A stretch of DNA of 64,000 bases from Limnephilus marmoratus (taxonomy: Eukaryota > Arthropoda > Insecta > Trichoptera > Limnephilidae): assembly GCA_917880885.1 (NCBI GenBank), contig OU862917.1, positions 28,198,104-28,262,103 of the forward strand, given 5' to 3'. This document shows, piece after piece, positions 40,101 to 50,581 of this stretch (its first letter is position 1; each line of letters starts with the position of its first letter). The notes below the pieces were generated by a model that searched no databases, was not told the origin of the DNA, and saw only the letters and a list, made by a program, of their open reading frames with translations. The position numbers and the translations under genes were made by a program.

Positions 40101-42055
40101 TATAATCGGTCTCCTCTTTGTGAGGTGCTTCGTAGCCTCCCCAATCTTGTCTCCTTTGGTTTTCTGAAGGTTTCACTCCTCTCGTGTGTAAACTACACTA
40201 CTGTAATTTTTTGTTTCTAAAATGCTGACAGCTGTTTTTCTAAATGAAAGCTTCTTTAACACCGTTGTGATTTGAAACTAGATGGAACGGAAACGAGCGA
40301 CACTAAACGCATCTATAGGATTTATTATTTTTGTGAAACTTCTTTAATACCGTCGTGATTTGAATCTATATGAAACGGAACGTGCGACACTAAACACATC
40401 TATAAAGTTTATTACTCTAGTGAAACTTCTTTAATCGGCCTCCTCTTTCTGAAGTGCTTCGTGGCCCATCGACCTCCTCTTCGTGCGGTGCTTCGTAGAA
40501 TAACATTGAACTAATCTTAGCACTTAGCAACGACATTAAAATGAATAAATCCCACAATTAACGTATTAAATTCGTCATTCACCCGAAGTTTAGTTTTCTG
40601 AAGGTTTCACCTCTACCGCATGAGAATTGCACTCTGTTAGACAGGGATCTCGCCCAAAATGTCCAGTTGCACAAAATTAAATCTTAGCTATTGCTCGAAG
40701 AGACAATAGAAGGAAGTGTCAAAAGATTTATGACTCAAACCGAAAACAAACGCGTCCCTCACTTTAAAGTCCAATAGTATAACCTTTTTTTTGTAAGTAC
40801 ATCTCCGAAAACCAATGAACTTGAATGAATATTTTTCTGCAAGGCCCGCACTAAATATGTAATGCAAATTGTAATAAAGTAATTTTAAGCAAACTCACCA
40901 AATTTTCCATGCTCCATATTCCAATTAAATTACCACATGCACTTTCGCAAAACGCAAACTCTTCATGCAATTTTTTTGCTGAATTGAAAACAACTGAATT
41001 CTAAATTTACGCCTGAACACTTTCACAAAATAGCGAACTTTCCGAAGTCAATTTTGTCGATTAAAACGGGATGTTTTGACTTTGTTTTATGCGTCCTAAC
41101 TACTGTTTTATTCCCCGTACAACCGCGAATCTGAAACCAAACGCTCGCACGATCTTCCCCTGACTCTCCGTAACGTATCTTCCCCGACGGTATTTATTTA
41201 AAATTATCCCAGCAAGATTGACCGTTCACTTCCGCGACCTTTCCCTGACTCTCCGTAACGTATATTCCCCGACGGTATTTATTTAAAATTATCCCAGCAA
41301 GATTGACCGTTCACTTCCGCGACCTTTCCCTGACTGTTTTTATTTAAAATTTGATTATCCGCGTTTTCTTGCCAATAAAAATTAATTATTTCCTATATAA
41401 CTGCGACTCTGAAAATCCGTCCGTCCCCGAGACCGAATCTACCCTGACTGTCTTATTTAAAATTATCCGAGCAAGATTGACCGTTCACTTCCGCGACCTT
41501 TCCCTGACTGTCTTATTTAAAAATTATCCGAGCAAGATTGACCGTTCACTTCCGCGACCTTTCCCTGACTGTCCTCTCAAAACCTCTCTCCTGATTCTCT
41601 GTATCTTAATTTCATGTCCCGTGTGTGGCCCTTGGCTCCGCAGTTTTTTTTTTTATTTATTACCTTCTTCTCAAAATTCTTCAAAATTCGTTAAATCCTT
41701 AGCGATATACTTAACTAAATGATCGAACATGTCAGATTTAATCACATTTTCGAAGAATTCTGACGCTGTTCCATGTTTTCTAGTTTTTTGTCGCAGTTTC
41801 AGGACATCAAAATAGTAATTAATTATCTGCACTAGAAAAGCTAGAACGTGTCCCGGTCACACGTGGCACCAAGTCCCTTCCTTGCATTCAGAATGGCCTT
41901 CGCCGGGGGTCGCCTGTGCAAACCCATAAATTCATCCCTGTTCGGATATATAAATCATCCCTGCAGGTACTTGTGTTTCAGACATTATTTTAAATTGTAG
42001 AGCGCCCTTAGAAATCATCGGTGTATTATTATCATTACGGCGAGTTCATCACAGT
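37125..42055. repeat. 7.5-kb macrosatellite, unit 5, truncated (4931 bp)
   Basis: It matches unit 1 from its start to the equivalent of 11745, then stops abruptly after 'CATCACAGT'. It therefore lacks the T tract and the whole pyrimidine-rich right third. Private differences include G-to-A near 38051 and T-to-C near 41885. The unique sequence beyond begins with a 95-bp tandem duplication. Confidence 0.95.
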
Positions 42056-42090
42056 AGTGAACCAATTCTCGGAACATTTAACCTGATTTT

Positions 42091-42280
42091 ATTGAATATA
42101 ATATTATCTTGTCTACTCGGTATTCAAATACATCTCTTAAATTACAATCTAATCTTTCTGCAGAGATTCTTCAAGAAAGGGTACCATTGAATATAATATT
42201 ATCTTGTCTACTCGGTATTCAAATACATCTCTTAAATTACAATCTAATCTTTCTGCAGAGATTCTTCAAGAAAGGGTACC
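42091..42280. repeat. 95-bp tandem duplication beside the array
   Basis: Two essentially identical 95-bp copies, each beginning 'ATTGAATATAATATTATC' and ending 'AAAGGGTACC', lie 36 bases beyond the broken end of unit 5. The open frame through them (42109-42369) is repeat-driven. Confidence 0.9.
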
Positions 42281-42370
42281 TATTTAAAACAAATTCGAGT
42301 GCAGTTTTACACGCGGCAGAAGCGAAACTTTACCAAAACAATCTCAACCAATACCTACTTGAAAAGTGAG

Positions 42371-42970
42371 GTTATAATCAAAGCGAACAATGAGCGCAGA
42401 CCTATCGTAATTTTTGTTTAATATCTAAACCAATGAGCCTTTAAAGGTGACATCATAAAATCAAAGCGGCCGATGAGCGCAGTTTATAATAATAATTAAT
42501 AATAATAATAAATTTGGATAACTTATATAGCGCTGTTTTTGCGAAAAGTCGCCTCAAGAGCGCTGTACAAATTAGCCTGGATTTTACATTAGAATTTACT
42601 TAACTTAGGAGGCTAGATAACAACTCGTCTTGCAGCTATCAAGCGCATGGATTATTAGAATTATATCCCCCCGATAAATTAAATAAAATATCTTTTTATA
42701 TGTACGTATTTCAATTGCGTCGCATAGTTTCACTTAAAAAAAACTGTGCAACGTCGACGACTGAAGAAGGTCAATTAGTCTTTTACCGTGTAAAAGTAGA
42801 TGATTCAAAGCTATTACACATTGAAAGCCATGTAAATTTGGGAAGAGAACTTATTCAACGAAAGGATTCAATGAACCACTCTCTGGCTACTTGTCGTTGA
42901 AATAACTTAATGGAATTTGTGTAAAATTTCTACGAAATATGTCACTGATGTGAAACATTCAGGAAATTAA
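42371..42970. other. Unassigned sequence between array and foldback
   Basis: It contains an (AAT)n run near 42484-42512 followed by an 'ATATAGCGCTGTTTTTGCG' stretch of the kind seen at some non-LTR retroelement 3' ends. No gene recognised. Confidence 0.3.
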
Positions 42971-43424
42971 AATAAACAAAAATTTTAACAAAACAAAAAA
43001 CGACTTCAAAAAATGCACTAAAAAGTAAAAAAATAATTTCGTATTCTTCTACAACTTCATAATCAACTTACTTTTTCTAATCATCAATATGTAGGTACGA
43101 TTGTTACTTTTGGAGTCGGTGTCAGTCAAGGTAGGTTTGTAACTACATACATAGTTATATGTGAGGTGTGCTTGTATCGCACAAGCGACTTGACGAGGCG
43201 AGAGGCGAGAGCGGAGCCGCGGCGGCGCGGGGAGCTGTCAAGTGAACCCGCCGGGCCGGGTACCTTTGCTGACACCGACTCCAAAAATAACAATCGTACC
43301 TACATATTGATGATTAGAAAAAGTAAGTTGATTATGAAGTTGTAGAAGAATACGAAATTATTTTTTTACTTTTTAGTGCATTTTTTGAAGTCGTTTTTTG
43401 TTTTGTTAAAATTTTTGTTTATTT
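42971..43424. repeat. Long inverted repeat (foldback) with 155-bp arms
   Basis: The arms 42971-43125 and 43269-43424 are nearly perfect reverse complements, both containing 'AACGACTTCAAAAAATGCAC' or its complement and 'GGAGTCGGTGTCAG'. The 143-nt loop is AT-rich in its first half. From about 43190 to 43260 it is very GC-rich ('GAGCCGCGGCGGCGCGGGG') and contains a small internal inverse pair (CTTGAC/GTCAAG). It could be a foldback MITE or a hairpin-RNA locus. No target duplication identified. Confidence 0.85.
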
Positions 43425-43429
43425 TTTGA

Positions 43430-43814
43430 TTTTTAGTGTATTTGAAGTACACTAACTAATTTGTCTGAATATGGGTAAACCTACTAAACGTACTGCTCAT
43501 ATGAGACAGACTCGGCCGAGTTTCGTTAATTTGTCATGGATCCGATAATCAGAACCTAACCAAACTCTCATTAAATTACCCTTGAAGTACATCCTTTCCA
43601 ATAAAAAAAGAATCATCGAAATCGGTTGGCGTGATATTGAGTTATTCGTCCATTTGTCGCGCACATACTTATGCAAATTTAAGACTTATATGATTTTCTC
43701 ATGGATGCTATTGTCGGAACTGGACCAAATTAAAATGGGACCACACAGCATCAGCTTTCAAATAAAAAAAGAATCATCAATATCGGTTAACCCAGTCAAA
43801 AGTTCTAGCGTAAC

Positions 43815-43845
<31 letters not shown>

Positions 43846-43886
43846 TACATTCGAATTGAGAACCTCCTCCTTTTTGAAGTCGTTTA
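43430..43886. repeat. Lepidopteran dispersed repeat ending in A-run and 'AGAACCTCCTCC'
   Basis: It holds two copies of the 'AATAAAAAAAGAATCATC' motif (43600 and 43765 regions). It ends with a 24-nt A run, then 'ATTGAGAACCTCCTCC' and 'TTTTGAAGTCG'. I recognise this tail as extremely common in moth and butterfly genomes. Class not assigned; retroelement-derived is likely. Confidence 0.55.
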
Positions 43887-44319
43887 AAAAATGGTTTTAC
43901 GTCCGATTTCGGTTGGACAAAAAGTATTGTTTCAATGGAAACATTTTTAATTTTTTTTAACAATTTTGTAAAGGCACGGGATGCTGCTATTGCCATGTTA
44001 TGATGCTGATAATATTATTGATAGATATAGTCAATGATTTAGTTTAGAGAGCAGAAAATTACCTTTTCTTCACTTTGAATCTTAAAACACCGAAATATTG
44101 TTTATTTCGAAGACTTTGACGACTTAAAAATCTGTTCCTAAAAACGTGAACAAAAAAAATTACAACCAGTAATACTGAAAGTAGATGAAGAGATGAAGTG
44201 GGGCAATCAAGGAAGACGTGGTTTTTGATTAACTAGACACGATCTAGTTATTTATTGCAGAGGCAGAACTTGTTTATAATAAACTGTTTTTATACATTGA
44301 ATAATAATATTATTTTCGA

Positions 44320-45000
44320 TATATGTTTTTGGGGTGTTGTGCCGTGTTGCGCTACCTCCTTCTTTAGCCAACGTTTCGGACATCGTTGCAGTGTCCATCA
44401 TCAGGGCAGATCCGGCAGATCCGGTAGATGTGTAATTTTTAGTCGTGAAGTGTGTGCTTATTTACTTCGAAGCGATACCGTGTCGCCAGCAGCACTAACT
44501 TTCACCAGTACAAAATACTCGTGACAAGCTGTGGCGTCATCGCCGCGGAACGGAATAGAAAGTTCATTAAAACGTGGTATTTATGCTAGCCAGGGGCAAG
44601 TCCGTTTGCGAGATGCCGACGGAAGTGGCTCCATCTCTTAATGAAATCTAAAATTAGAAATCACAGTGGTAAGAATTTAGGAAAAAATATAATAAAATAA
44701 AAAAAAATGACAATTGTTAACTTTCACCAGTACAAAATAATCGTGACAAGCAGTGGCGTCGTCGCCGCGGAACGGAATAGAAAGTTCATTAAAACGTGGT
44801 ATTTATGCTAGTCAGGGGCAAGTCCGTTTGCGAGATGCCGACCGAAGTGGCTCCATCTCTTAATGAATTCTAAAATTAGAAATCATTATGGTAAGAATTT
44901 AAGAAATAGAATTACAATGGTTAAAGCGAATTTAGTCAATATAAATCAAAATGGTTTACCACGAGCTCGCATTACTATATACTTAGACATGGTTTTTTAG
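44320..45000 (-). mobile_element. Penelope-like element remnant (end region, minus strand)
   Basis: It contains the 'GCCGTGTTGCGCTACCTCC' end block found again at 60.42 and 63.49 kb, the hammerhead core, and the downstream 'GGTTAAAGCGAATTTAG' and 'TACTTAGACATGGTTTTTT' blocks. At 60.8 kb those blocks lead into the GIY-YIG coding tail. The coding tail itself is deleted here. A 221-bp tandem duplication lies inside (copies from 44498 and 44719, each with 'CTTTCACCAGTACAAAATA' and 'GGGGCAAGTCCGTTTGCGAG'). Confidence 0.65.
44367..44407 (-). ncRNA. Hammerhead core of a Penelope-like element
   Basis: On the minus strand: GCC, CTGATGA, stem II GGACA...TGTCC (five pairs), GAAACGTT, GGC. GCC and GGC close a three-pair stem I, GTT fits the NUH cleavage triplet, and stem III is reduced to self-complementary ACGT. 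This fits small hammerheads of Penelope-like elements reported to cleave as dimers. Activity not shown. Confidence 0.55.
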
Positions 45001-45133
45001 CTCTATTAATAATAAATGAATTTTACTAGAATTAGAATTACACTGGTTAAAGCGAATTTAGTCAATATAAAGTTATAACACAAAAATAATATTATTAAAT
45101 ATATAAAATAAATTAAAAAAAAAAAAAAAAAAA

Positions 45134-45450
45134 CGATCTAGTTAATTAAAAACCTACTTGAATAGGGTTATGTCAAGAGTAAGAACAACAAAATAGTTTG
45201 TTTGTAACTATGCCATTGCATGAGAATGAATGCAGCAAAAATAATGCGTCAACACAGAGTTGAATAGAGGTCAGCTCTTTTTTTAGGCGGGACTTGCCTG
45301 AAGAGAGATAAGTAGAAACCGGTATTTTTGACACCACTTACAGCAACGGCAGTTCAAGGAACGTCGTATGACGTCTATCAAGGACGTCTGACGGGAACTA
45401 TTGTATTGTATTGATGGAGACCACTGCAGCATTTGGAAACGTGGATCGAT
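45134..45450. repeat. Tandem duplication, copy 1 (empty site for the hAT insertion)
   Basis: The sequence from 'GATCTAGTTAATTAAAAACC' to the next 'GATCAAGTTAATCAAAAACC' at 45448 is repeated with about 314-bp spacing. The second copy runs 45448-46390 and is interrupted by the hAT element at 45658-46273. Copy 1 preserves the uninterrupted 'CCACTTACAGCAACGGCA' site. Confidence 0.8.
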
Positions 45451-45657
45451 CAAGTTAATCAAAAACCTACTTGAATAGGGTTATGCTAAGAGTAAGAATA
45501 ACAAAAGAGTATGTTTGTAACTATGCCATTGCATGAGTATGAATGCAGCAAAAAGCATGCGACAATACAGAGTTGAATAGAAGTCAGCTCTTTTTTTTTG
45601 GCGGGACTTGCCTGAAGAGAGATACGTAGAAACTGGTATTTTTGACACCACTTAGAG

Positions 45658-46273
45658 CAGTGGTTCCTAACCTTTTTCTGACCCGGGACCACTTGTATGT
45701 TTATTTTTTCGACAGGGACCACAAGCAGTGGCGTAGCGAGGGGGGGGGGGGCGGCGCCCCGACCGAGTTTCACCCCCAATATTACAATTCTCTAGCACCC
45801 CCCCCCCCTCGGACGGAACAATTTTTTATGAAGTCGAAATTTATGTTTAGTCAACTTTAATGGGGGGGAGGGGGTGGGTGACACCGCGTTATCCGCCCTA
45901 TTCGTCCCAGGTGCCACCCATGTTAGCCTAAGCCACTGCTTGTGATCAGTGGCATAGGCTAGCATGGGACGGATAGCACAACGGGAGGGACGTAATGGGA
46001 TAGGGTAGGACGGGTTCTAGCAGAATATTTACCACAACGGAGGGGGCGGAATGGGATAGGGTGGGACGGGTTCGGATGGGGTGATGGGGCGAAACGGAAT
46101 ACCATAATGGCCACTGACCACAAGGTACAATAATGATAAACTGAATATTGTCCCGATTTTTTAAATTCAGACTTCTCGAGCAGGGACCGCCCACGCGCTG
46201 GCTTGTTTATTGACCGGCGGACCATCCCTGACCATCTTCTAGTCTCTTGCGGACCACTGGTTGAGAAACCCTG
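45658..46273. mobile_element. Non-autonomous hAT element with exact 8-bp target duplication
   Basis: The left end is CAGTGGTTCCTAACC and the complement of the right end is CAGGGTTTCTCAACC. ACTTAGAG flanks both sides (45650-45657 and 46274-46281). The interior keeps the 'GGGACCAC' and 'GCGGACCACTGGTTG' segments typical of this hAT MITE group. No transposase. A second element is nested at 45726-46116. Confidence 0.85.
45726..46116. mobile_element. Nested hAT-like insertion inside the hAT element
   Basis: ACCACAAG is exactly duplicated on both sides (45718-45725 and 46117-46124), and the ends are CAGTGGC...GCCACTG. Inside are two modules, each bounded by CAGTGGC/GCCACTG: 45726-45940, with G- and C-runs, and 45949-46116, with GGGA/GGAC repeats. 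They are separated by CTTGTGAT, which is close to the reverse complement of the outer duplication. Confidence 0.7.
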
Positions 46274-46389
46274 ACTTAGAGCAACGGCATTTCAAGGAAC
46301 ATCATATGACGTCTATCAAGGACGTCTGCCGGGAACTATTGTATTGTATTGATGGAGACCACTGACTGTAGCTTTTGGGAACGTGGATC

Positions 46390-46769
46390 TCTTAGTGGGT
46401 TCAGACACGAGATGGCATTTATTACGTTGACCCGTTCGGACCGTGGGTATTTTTGAAAATACGTTGAGTTCCAGATTGTTTAGTACCCATTTATAACGAA
46501 TTGGCGGTTTCGATTTCTAATTATTGTTGACACTACCGCCTTCCGTGCTCCTTTTTGTGTTTTTTCTAGATACCCTTTCAGGAAGAATCCATTTTAATAT
46601 TTTAATATGTGATTCGACGCTCAGAGTTAATAATGTTATTATTGTATCCCCATAAATCATAATATTGGCATTGAAAGTTTGCAAACCTTCGAAATTTAGA
46701 TCTTTTGCCATGTGAAAATATGTTTTTACATTCCTAGTATCTGTATCCGATGTAAATTCCACCGAGCGA
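46390..46769. other. Unassigned sequence 5' of the LINE
   Basis: No gene recognised. A short minus-strand open frame (46517-46762) has no known motif. Confidence 0.3.
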
Positions 46770-46887
46770 GACTTACTACTCTAGTGTGACTGTGTGCGTG
46801 TTCGTACTAGCCGCTCAGCGCAAGTACTCACACCTTCCCGCCGACACAATTCAGGGCAGCTAAACCCATCTCGCCAGCTACTTTATC

Positions 46888-47541
46888 ATGGACTCCTGCG
46901 ATACATATGCATTCATCACATTAGCAAACAATATTATACGCGATTTAAATACGACCATCATGGATCCCACTAATAAATTTACTAAAGAACAAATGGGTAA
47001 ATTAACGCCTCAACTCTCAGTGCTACTAGGCAATATTAGTTTGGTTTCCACAAAAGTGGGTTTTCTTGAAGGTGAATTGAATGCCTACAGGAACATTTCA
47101 CCTAATCATTCAAAACATTTGTCATATACCAACATCGATACGGAACAACTAACAGAAATTTGCGAAACTTTGGCTTAAATGAACGAGAGAAAATCGCGAT
47201 CTAAAAATGTAATAATGTTTAATGTTCCTGAAAGCTCGGGCAATTCTCAAACTGCAACAATGAGTGAAGATCTGAATAAAGTCAAGAATATTCTTTAAAA
47301 TGTTGATAACGTAGATACCTCGCTAATTAAAGTGTATTGATTGGGTAAAAAGGACACTAATAAAACACGCCCCATCAAGATCGAACTGACTGATAAATAT
47401 CAAGCCAGAACTGTTCTACAGAAAAAAGGAATACCGTATGGAAATGTAATTATCAAGACCAAGAACGACTTAACAATGCTTCAACGGCAAGAAGTACAAA
47501 ACTTGTGGAAGGAGCTGGAGGATCGAAAATTCAAGGGATAA
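46888..47541 (+). pseudogene. LINE ORF1 (RNA-binding protein), with three in-frame stops
   Basis: A single reading frame from ATG 46888 to TAA 47541 is interrupted by stops at 47176, 47296 and 47338. The N-terminal part (about 95 codons) resembles the coiled 'LSVLLGNISLVSTKVGFLE' region of Jockey-group ORF1. The middle has 'NVIMFNVPES', the start of the RRM-like fold usual in these proteins. The last segment (47341-47541) continues that fold ('RPIKIELTDKYQARTVLQK'). No CCHC zinc knuckles are visible. ORF1 proteins coat LINE RNA and form the RNP. This one cannot be translated as a whole. Confidence 0.75.
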
Positions 47542-47612
47542 AATAATTTTATTATTAAATATATCAAAAATAGATCTAAAATTATAACCAATATACCAAA
47601 AAACTTATAACC

Positions 47613-48597
47613 GTGCCAAGTTACATCTTCTACCAGAACGTCAGGGGGCTTCGGACTAAACTCAGCGACTTTAGAACTAATGCACCCACCATTACACAGG
47701 ACATCATCATTCTATCTGAGACCTGGCTGGATCCATCGATATACTCAGCGGAGCTCGGTCTACCTAACCAAAGTATCTACCGAGTTGACCGCAATCGGAA
47801 CACCAGCTCCAAATCAAGAGGAGGCGTCCTGATAGCAGTAAATAAAAAATTGTCATCGAAATTATTAAAAAACAAAAACAATGATGTTGAGCAAATTTTT
47901 GTAATGTTCAACGATAAATCCAAAAAAACTATCATCGGATGTTTATATATTCCACCAAATTCTAATATAATAATGTATAAAAATCACTGTGAAGATGTCG
48001 AGCAACTCAAATCTAACCACCCTAATCACAATATTATAATTTGCGGTGACTATAACCTACACAATTGTAAATTTAGTGATTTGGATTACTTACCATTAAC
48101 GGCGTGCGAGAGTGAAATATTTGGACATGTCGAACTATTTAGGTCTACTTCAATGTAAAAATGTGCTGAATTGCAGTAATCGGATACTTGATTTAATTTT
48201 TTCTACTGATGAGGATATAAAAGTCTATGAGTCAGCCGAATCCTTTGACCCAATAGATAATCACCACCCTCCACTTACAATACTAGTACCTAATACAATA
48301 GAGTGTGACCCCCTAATAAAAAATTGTAGTCGTAATTTCATTAATGCTAATTACCAGGACATTAATCATGCACTTAATAAAGTAAATTGGTCTGTTCTCA
48401 AGGAAGGTGATCTCGACTATAGCGTAGAACTATTTTACTCTCAACTGAATAGTATCATTTCCGACACTATTCCTCTAATTCATCATAAAGTACGAAAGTA
48501 TCCGATATGGTTCAGCAAAGAATTAATTCAGTTAATTGTTATCAAAAAAGAAACACATAAAAATATAAAGAACACAGAACAATTCCCAACTATATGA
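47613..48597 (+). pseudogene. LINE APE-type endonuclease, frameshifted
   Basis: The frame from 47613 reads as the N-terminal apurinic-like endonuclease of a non-LTR retrotransposon: 'YQNVRGLRTKL' (metal-binding Asn), 'IILSETWLD' (catalytic Glu), 'RGGVLIAV', 'IICGDYNLH' (Asp/Asn). A one-base frameshift between about 48112 and 48150 moves the reading to the frame ending at 48597. That second part carries the domain's last blocks, 'RILDLIFST' and 'DNHHPPLTI' (the SDHxP-equivalent His). Nearly all catalytic positions are therefore still recognisable and damage is light. This enzyme nicks target DNA for target-primed reverse transcription. Confidence 0.85.
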
Positions 48598-48615
48598 CAT
48601 TCAACAATATTAACA

Positions 48616-49300
48616 CTTCAATCTAATATTAATAGCTTTTATGATTGGTGAATAATCAACAAATTAACTCTTAATGTAAAAAAATGTCAACTTATGAGAT
48701 TCCACAGAAAAAAAACCCATTGTTGTTCACCTTCTTTCTCAATAACCACATCTTATTATCTGTTGTTGAAATAAGAGACCTTGGAATAACCTTTGACACT
48801 AAATTAACATTCATTAAACATATTAATAATTAAACCAGTAAAGTAACCAAATGTTAGGATTTGTCTTACGGATTTCAAAGGATTATAAAAATTAAAAAAC
48901 TGTCAAATTTCTTTACACTTCACTTGTTAGAAGCCAACTAGAATTTAACTCCACCATTTGAAATCCTTACTACAGTGTACATGAGAATTCTTTTGAGCGA
49001 GTCCAACATAAATTTTTACGTTATATTAATTTTAAATTGGGAATATTCATCGAAAACATTAATTATCCCTCTCTGTTACAATTATTGGGACTCGATACAT
49101 TAAAAGAGAGAAGAATTTGTTCAGACCTATTTTATTTATTTAAAATCGTTACCAACCTGTTGAACTCCCCTGAACTTCTTGCGCTAATATGTTTCCATGT
49201 ACCTAGTCGATCAGTTCGTTTCAAATTACCTTATCATTGCAACAATACAGGATCGAACGCTGAACTCAATTCCATAATGAATCGCCTGCATGTACTTTGA
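48616..49300 (+). pseudogene. LINE reverse transcriptase C-terminal (thumb) remnant
   Basis: Scattered over three frames with several stops. Recognisable blocks are 'INSFYDW' with 'NKLTLNVKKCQLM' (normally just after the YxDD), 'IRDLGITFDTKLTF' and 'HINN', then 'RSQLEFNSTIWNPYY', and an 87-codon clean frame at 49037-49300 with 'YPSLLQLLGLDTLKERRICSD'. This is the thumb and C-terminal region of Jockey/CR1-like RTs. Palm and catalytic residues are absent. Confidence 0.75.
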
Positions 49301-49669
49301 AATAAATATGTTTTGGATGAATCTGTTATCATTGCTAGTTTAACCTCATACAAACACTACTTAATTAAAACTGTCTGTCAACGCTTCTCAGTTTGACTAT
49401 AATCAAATACAGATTTAAAGTATTAATTTCTTAAAACATAACATCCGTGATTTATAATATGTTGTATTGTATTTATGATAACCTACTCATTGTACTTTTT
49501 TATGTTGATACTACAATTTCTATTGTTCTCTTTTATGAATTTTATATTTATATTTTTCTTTTTTTTATCTATGTATATTCTGTATTCATATGTAAAATAA
49601 TTGTAATTCTTTTGTAAAAGCCGTTATAATCGGCGTTAATAAATAAATAAATAATAATAAAATAAATAC

Positions 49670-50320
49670 AAAATTTTGGCATGGACGTTTGTTTAGCATT
49701 AAGATATACTATATGTTTGGAGATATTTATGTGCTCATAAAAAAACAATACGTGCAGTAAAATTAAGTTTATATCTTTGAGACAGTGGGTTTTTTAATAT
49801 GAAATATTTAAACCCGAAAAATATGCTGCATTTAGTGCATTTCAGCAATTATTATCATTTCAGCATCAAACTTTTGTTTGATCGAAACTTCAAAGTTTTG
49901 AAGATATAATATTATGTTCTTATTATCGACATTATTTTTGGTTAATTTTTCGTTCTGAGCTTCCTCCATTTTTATTCAAAGTTTGTTACAGTGTCCATTA
50001 TCAGGTCCTAATAGTTTGTGAAAGTATCAAAATAGAATCTATATTTATATCAACATTAATAATTTTATCGTTTCATTTATATGAAATTTTTTTAGAATTC
50101 GTAAAATGTAGAATTTTTTTCATAATGAATTATGATTTCTTCTTTTAAGTGAAACTCGCCCTTTGAGACCTAATATTATTTCAAATAAATGTAACAAAAA
50201 AGCTTCTAAGGTATTAAAGAAAAAAAAATCATTTATTTGTTTTTGGGAATGTTGACAGTAAATCTTAAATCTCTGGTTGTGTCCGAAACTGCTTGGCGAG
50301 TTGATTAAAAATGGGGAATA
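49670..50320. other. AT-rich stretch without recognised gene
   Basis: No coding frame, tRNA-like or terminal-repeat structure seen. Confidence 0.3.
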
Positions 50321-50321
50321 T

Positions 50322-50375
50322 GCATGTCGCAGGCCAGTCGTAAAATCATGATTTTACGATCGGCCTACGACATGC
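50322..50375. repeat. 54-bp palindrome with no loop
   Basis: The 27-base arms, GCATGTCGCAGGCC... and its inverse, meet at AAAATCA|TGATTTT. Three mismatches, all in the outer two thirds. The right arm runs within eight bases of the G-tract MITE. Confidence 0.9.
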
Positions 50376-50382
50376 ATGTAGG

Positions 50383-50581
50383 TAAGAGGTCGTCCAGTCG
50401 TCCATTAATCACGTGAGGCTCCAAAGGGGGGGGGGGAGGGGTTCGGAAAAAATCACGAAATATCACGACGGGGGGGGGGGGTAAATGAGATATCACGTGT
50501 AACCTCACCACATATCACCAGGGGGGGGGGGGTTAAAAAGTTGCTAAAAAAACATCACGTGATTAATGGACGACCCCTAAG
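50383..50581. mobile_element. MITE with 20-bp perfect inverted ends and three G-tracts
   Basis: GTCGTCCATTAATCACGTGA at 50397-50416 is matched exactly in inverse at 50555-50574. The flanks extend the inverted match imperfectly ('TAAGAGGTCGTCCA' against 'TTAGGGGTCGTCCA'), and the left end holds an 8-bp duplication of 'GTCGTCCA'. The interior has three uninterrupted runs of 11 or more G separated by 'AATCACGA' and 'ATATCAC' words. No coding capacity, superfamily not assigned. Confidence 0.75.

Larger units (their letters stand above)
46770..49668 (+). mobile_element. Jockey-type LINE with internal deletion of the RT core
   Basis: A non-LTR retrotransposon in the order 5' region, ORF1, APE endonuclease, C-terminal part of the RT ORF, and an A-rich TAAA/TAA repeat tail at 49636-49668. 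Everything from the end of the endonuclease linker through the RT catalytic YxDD is missing. The two parts join near 48600. The total of 2.9 kb compares with roughly 4-5 kb for intact Jockey-group elements. The 5' limit is estimated from the GC-richer 'CCGCTCAGCGCAAGTACTCA' leader and is uncertain. Confidence 0.85.

Noticed and set aside
6815..42055. Array of rRNA, histone or snRNA genes, or a CRISPR array
   Set aside because: No conserved rRNA, histone or snRNA sequence is seen in the unit, the repeats have no short-repeat/spacer regularity, and the DNA is eukaryotic.
6815..42055. Integrated viral genome concatemer
   Set aside because: The unit carries no replication, capsid or polymerase motif in any frame and no terminal hairpins.
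45290..45325. CTGAAGA...GAAAC words at 45297 and 45611
   Set aside because: No pairing for stem II. They are shared only because the region is duplicated.
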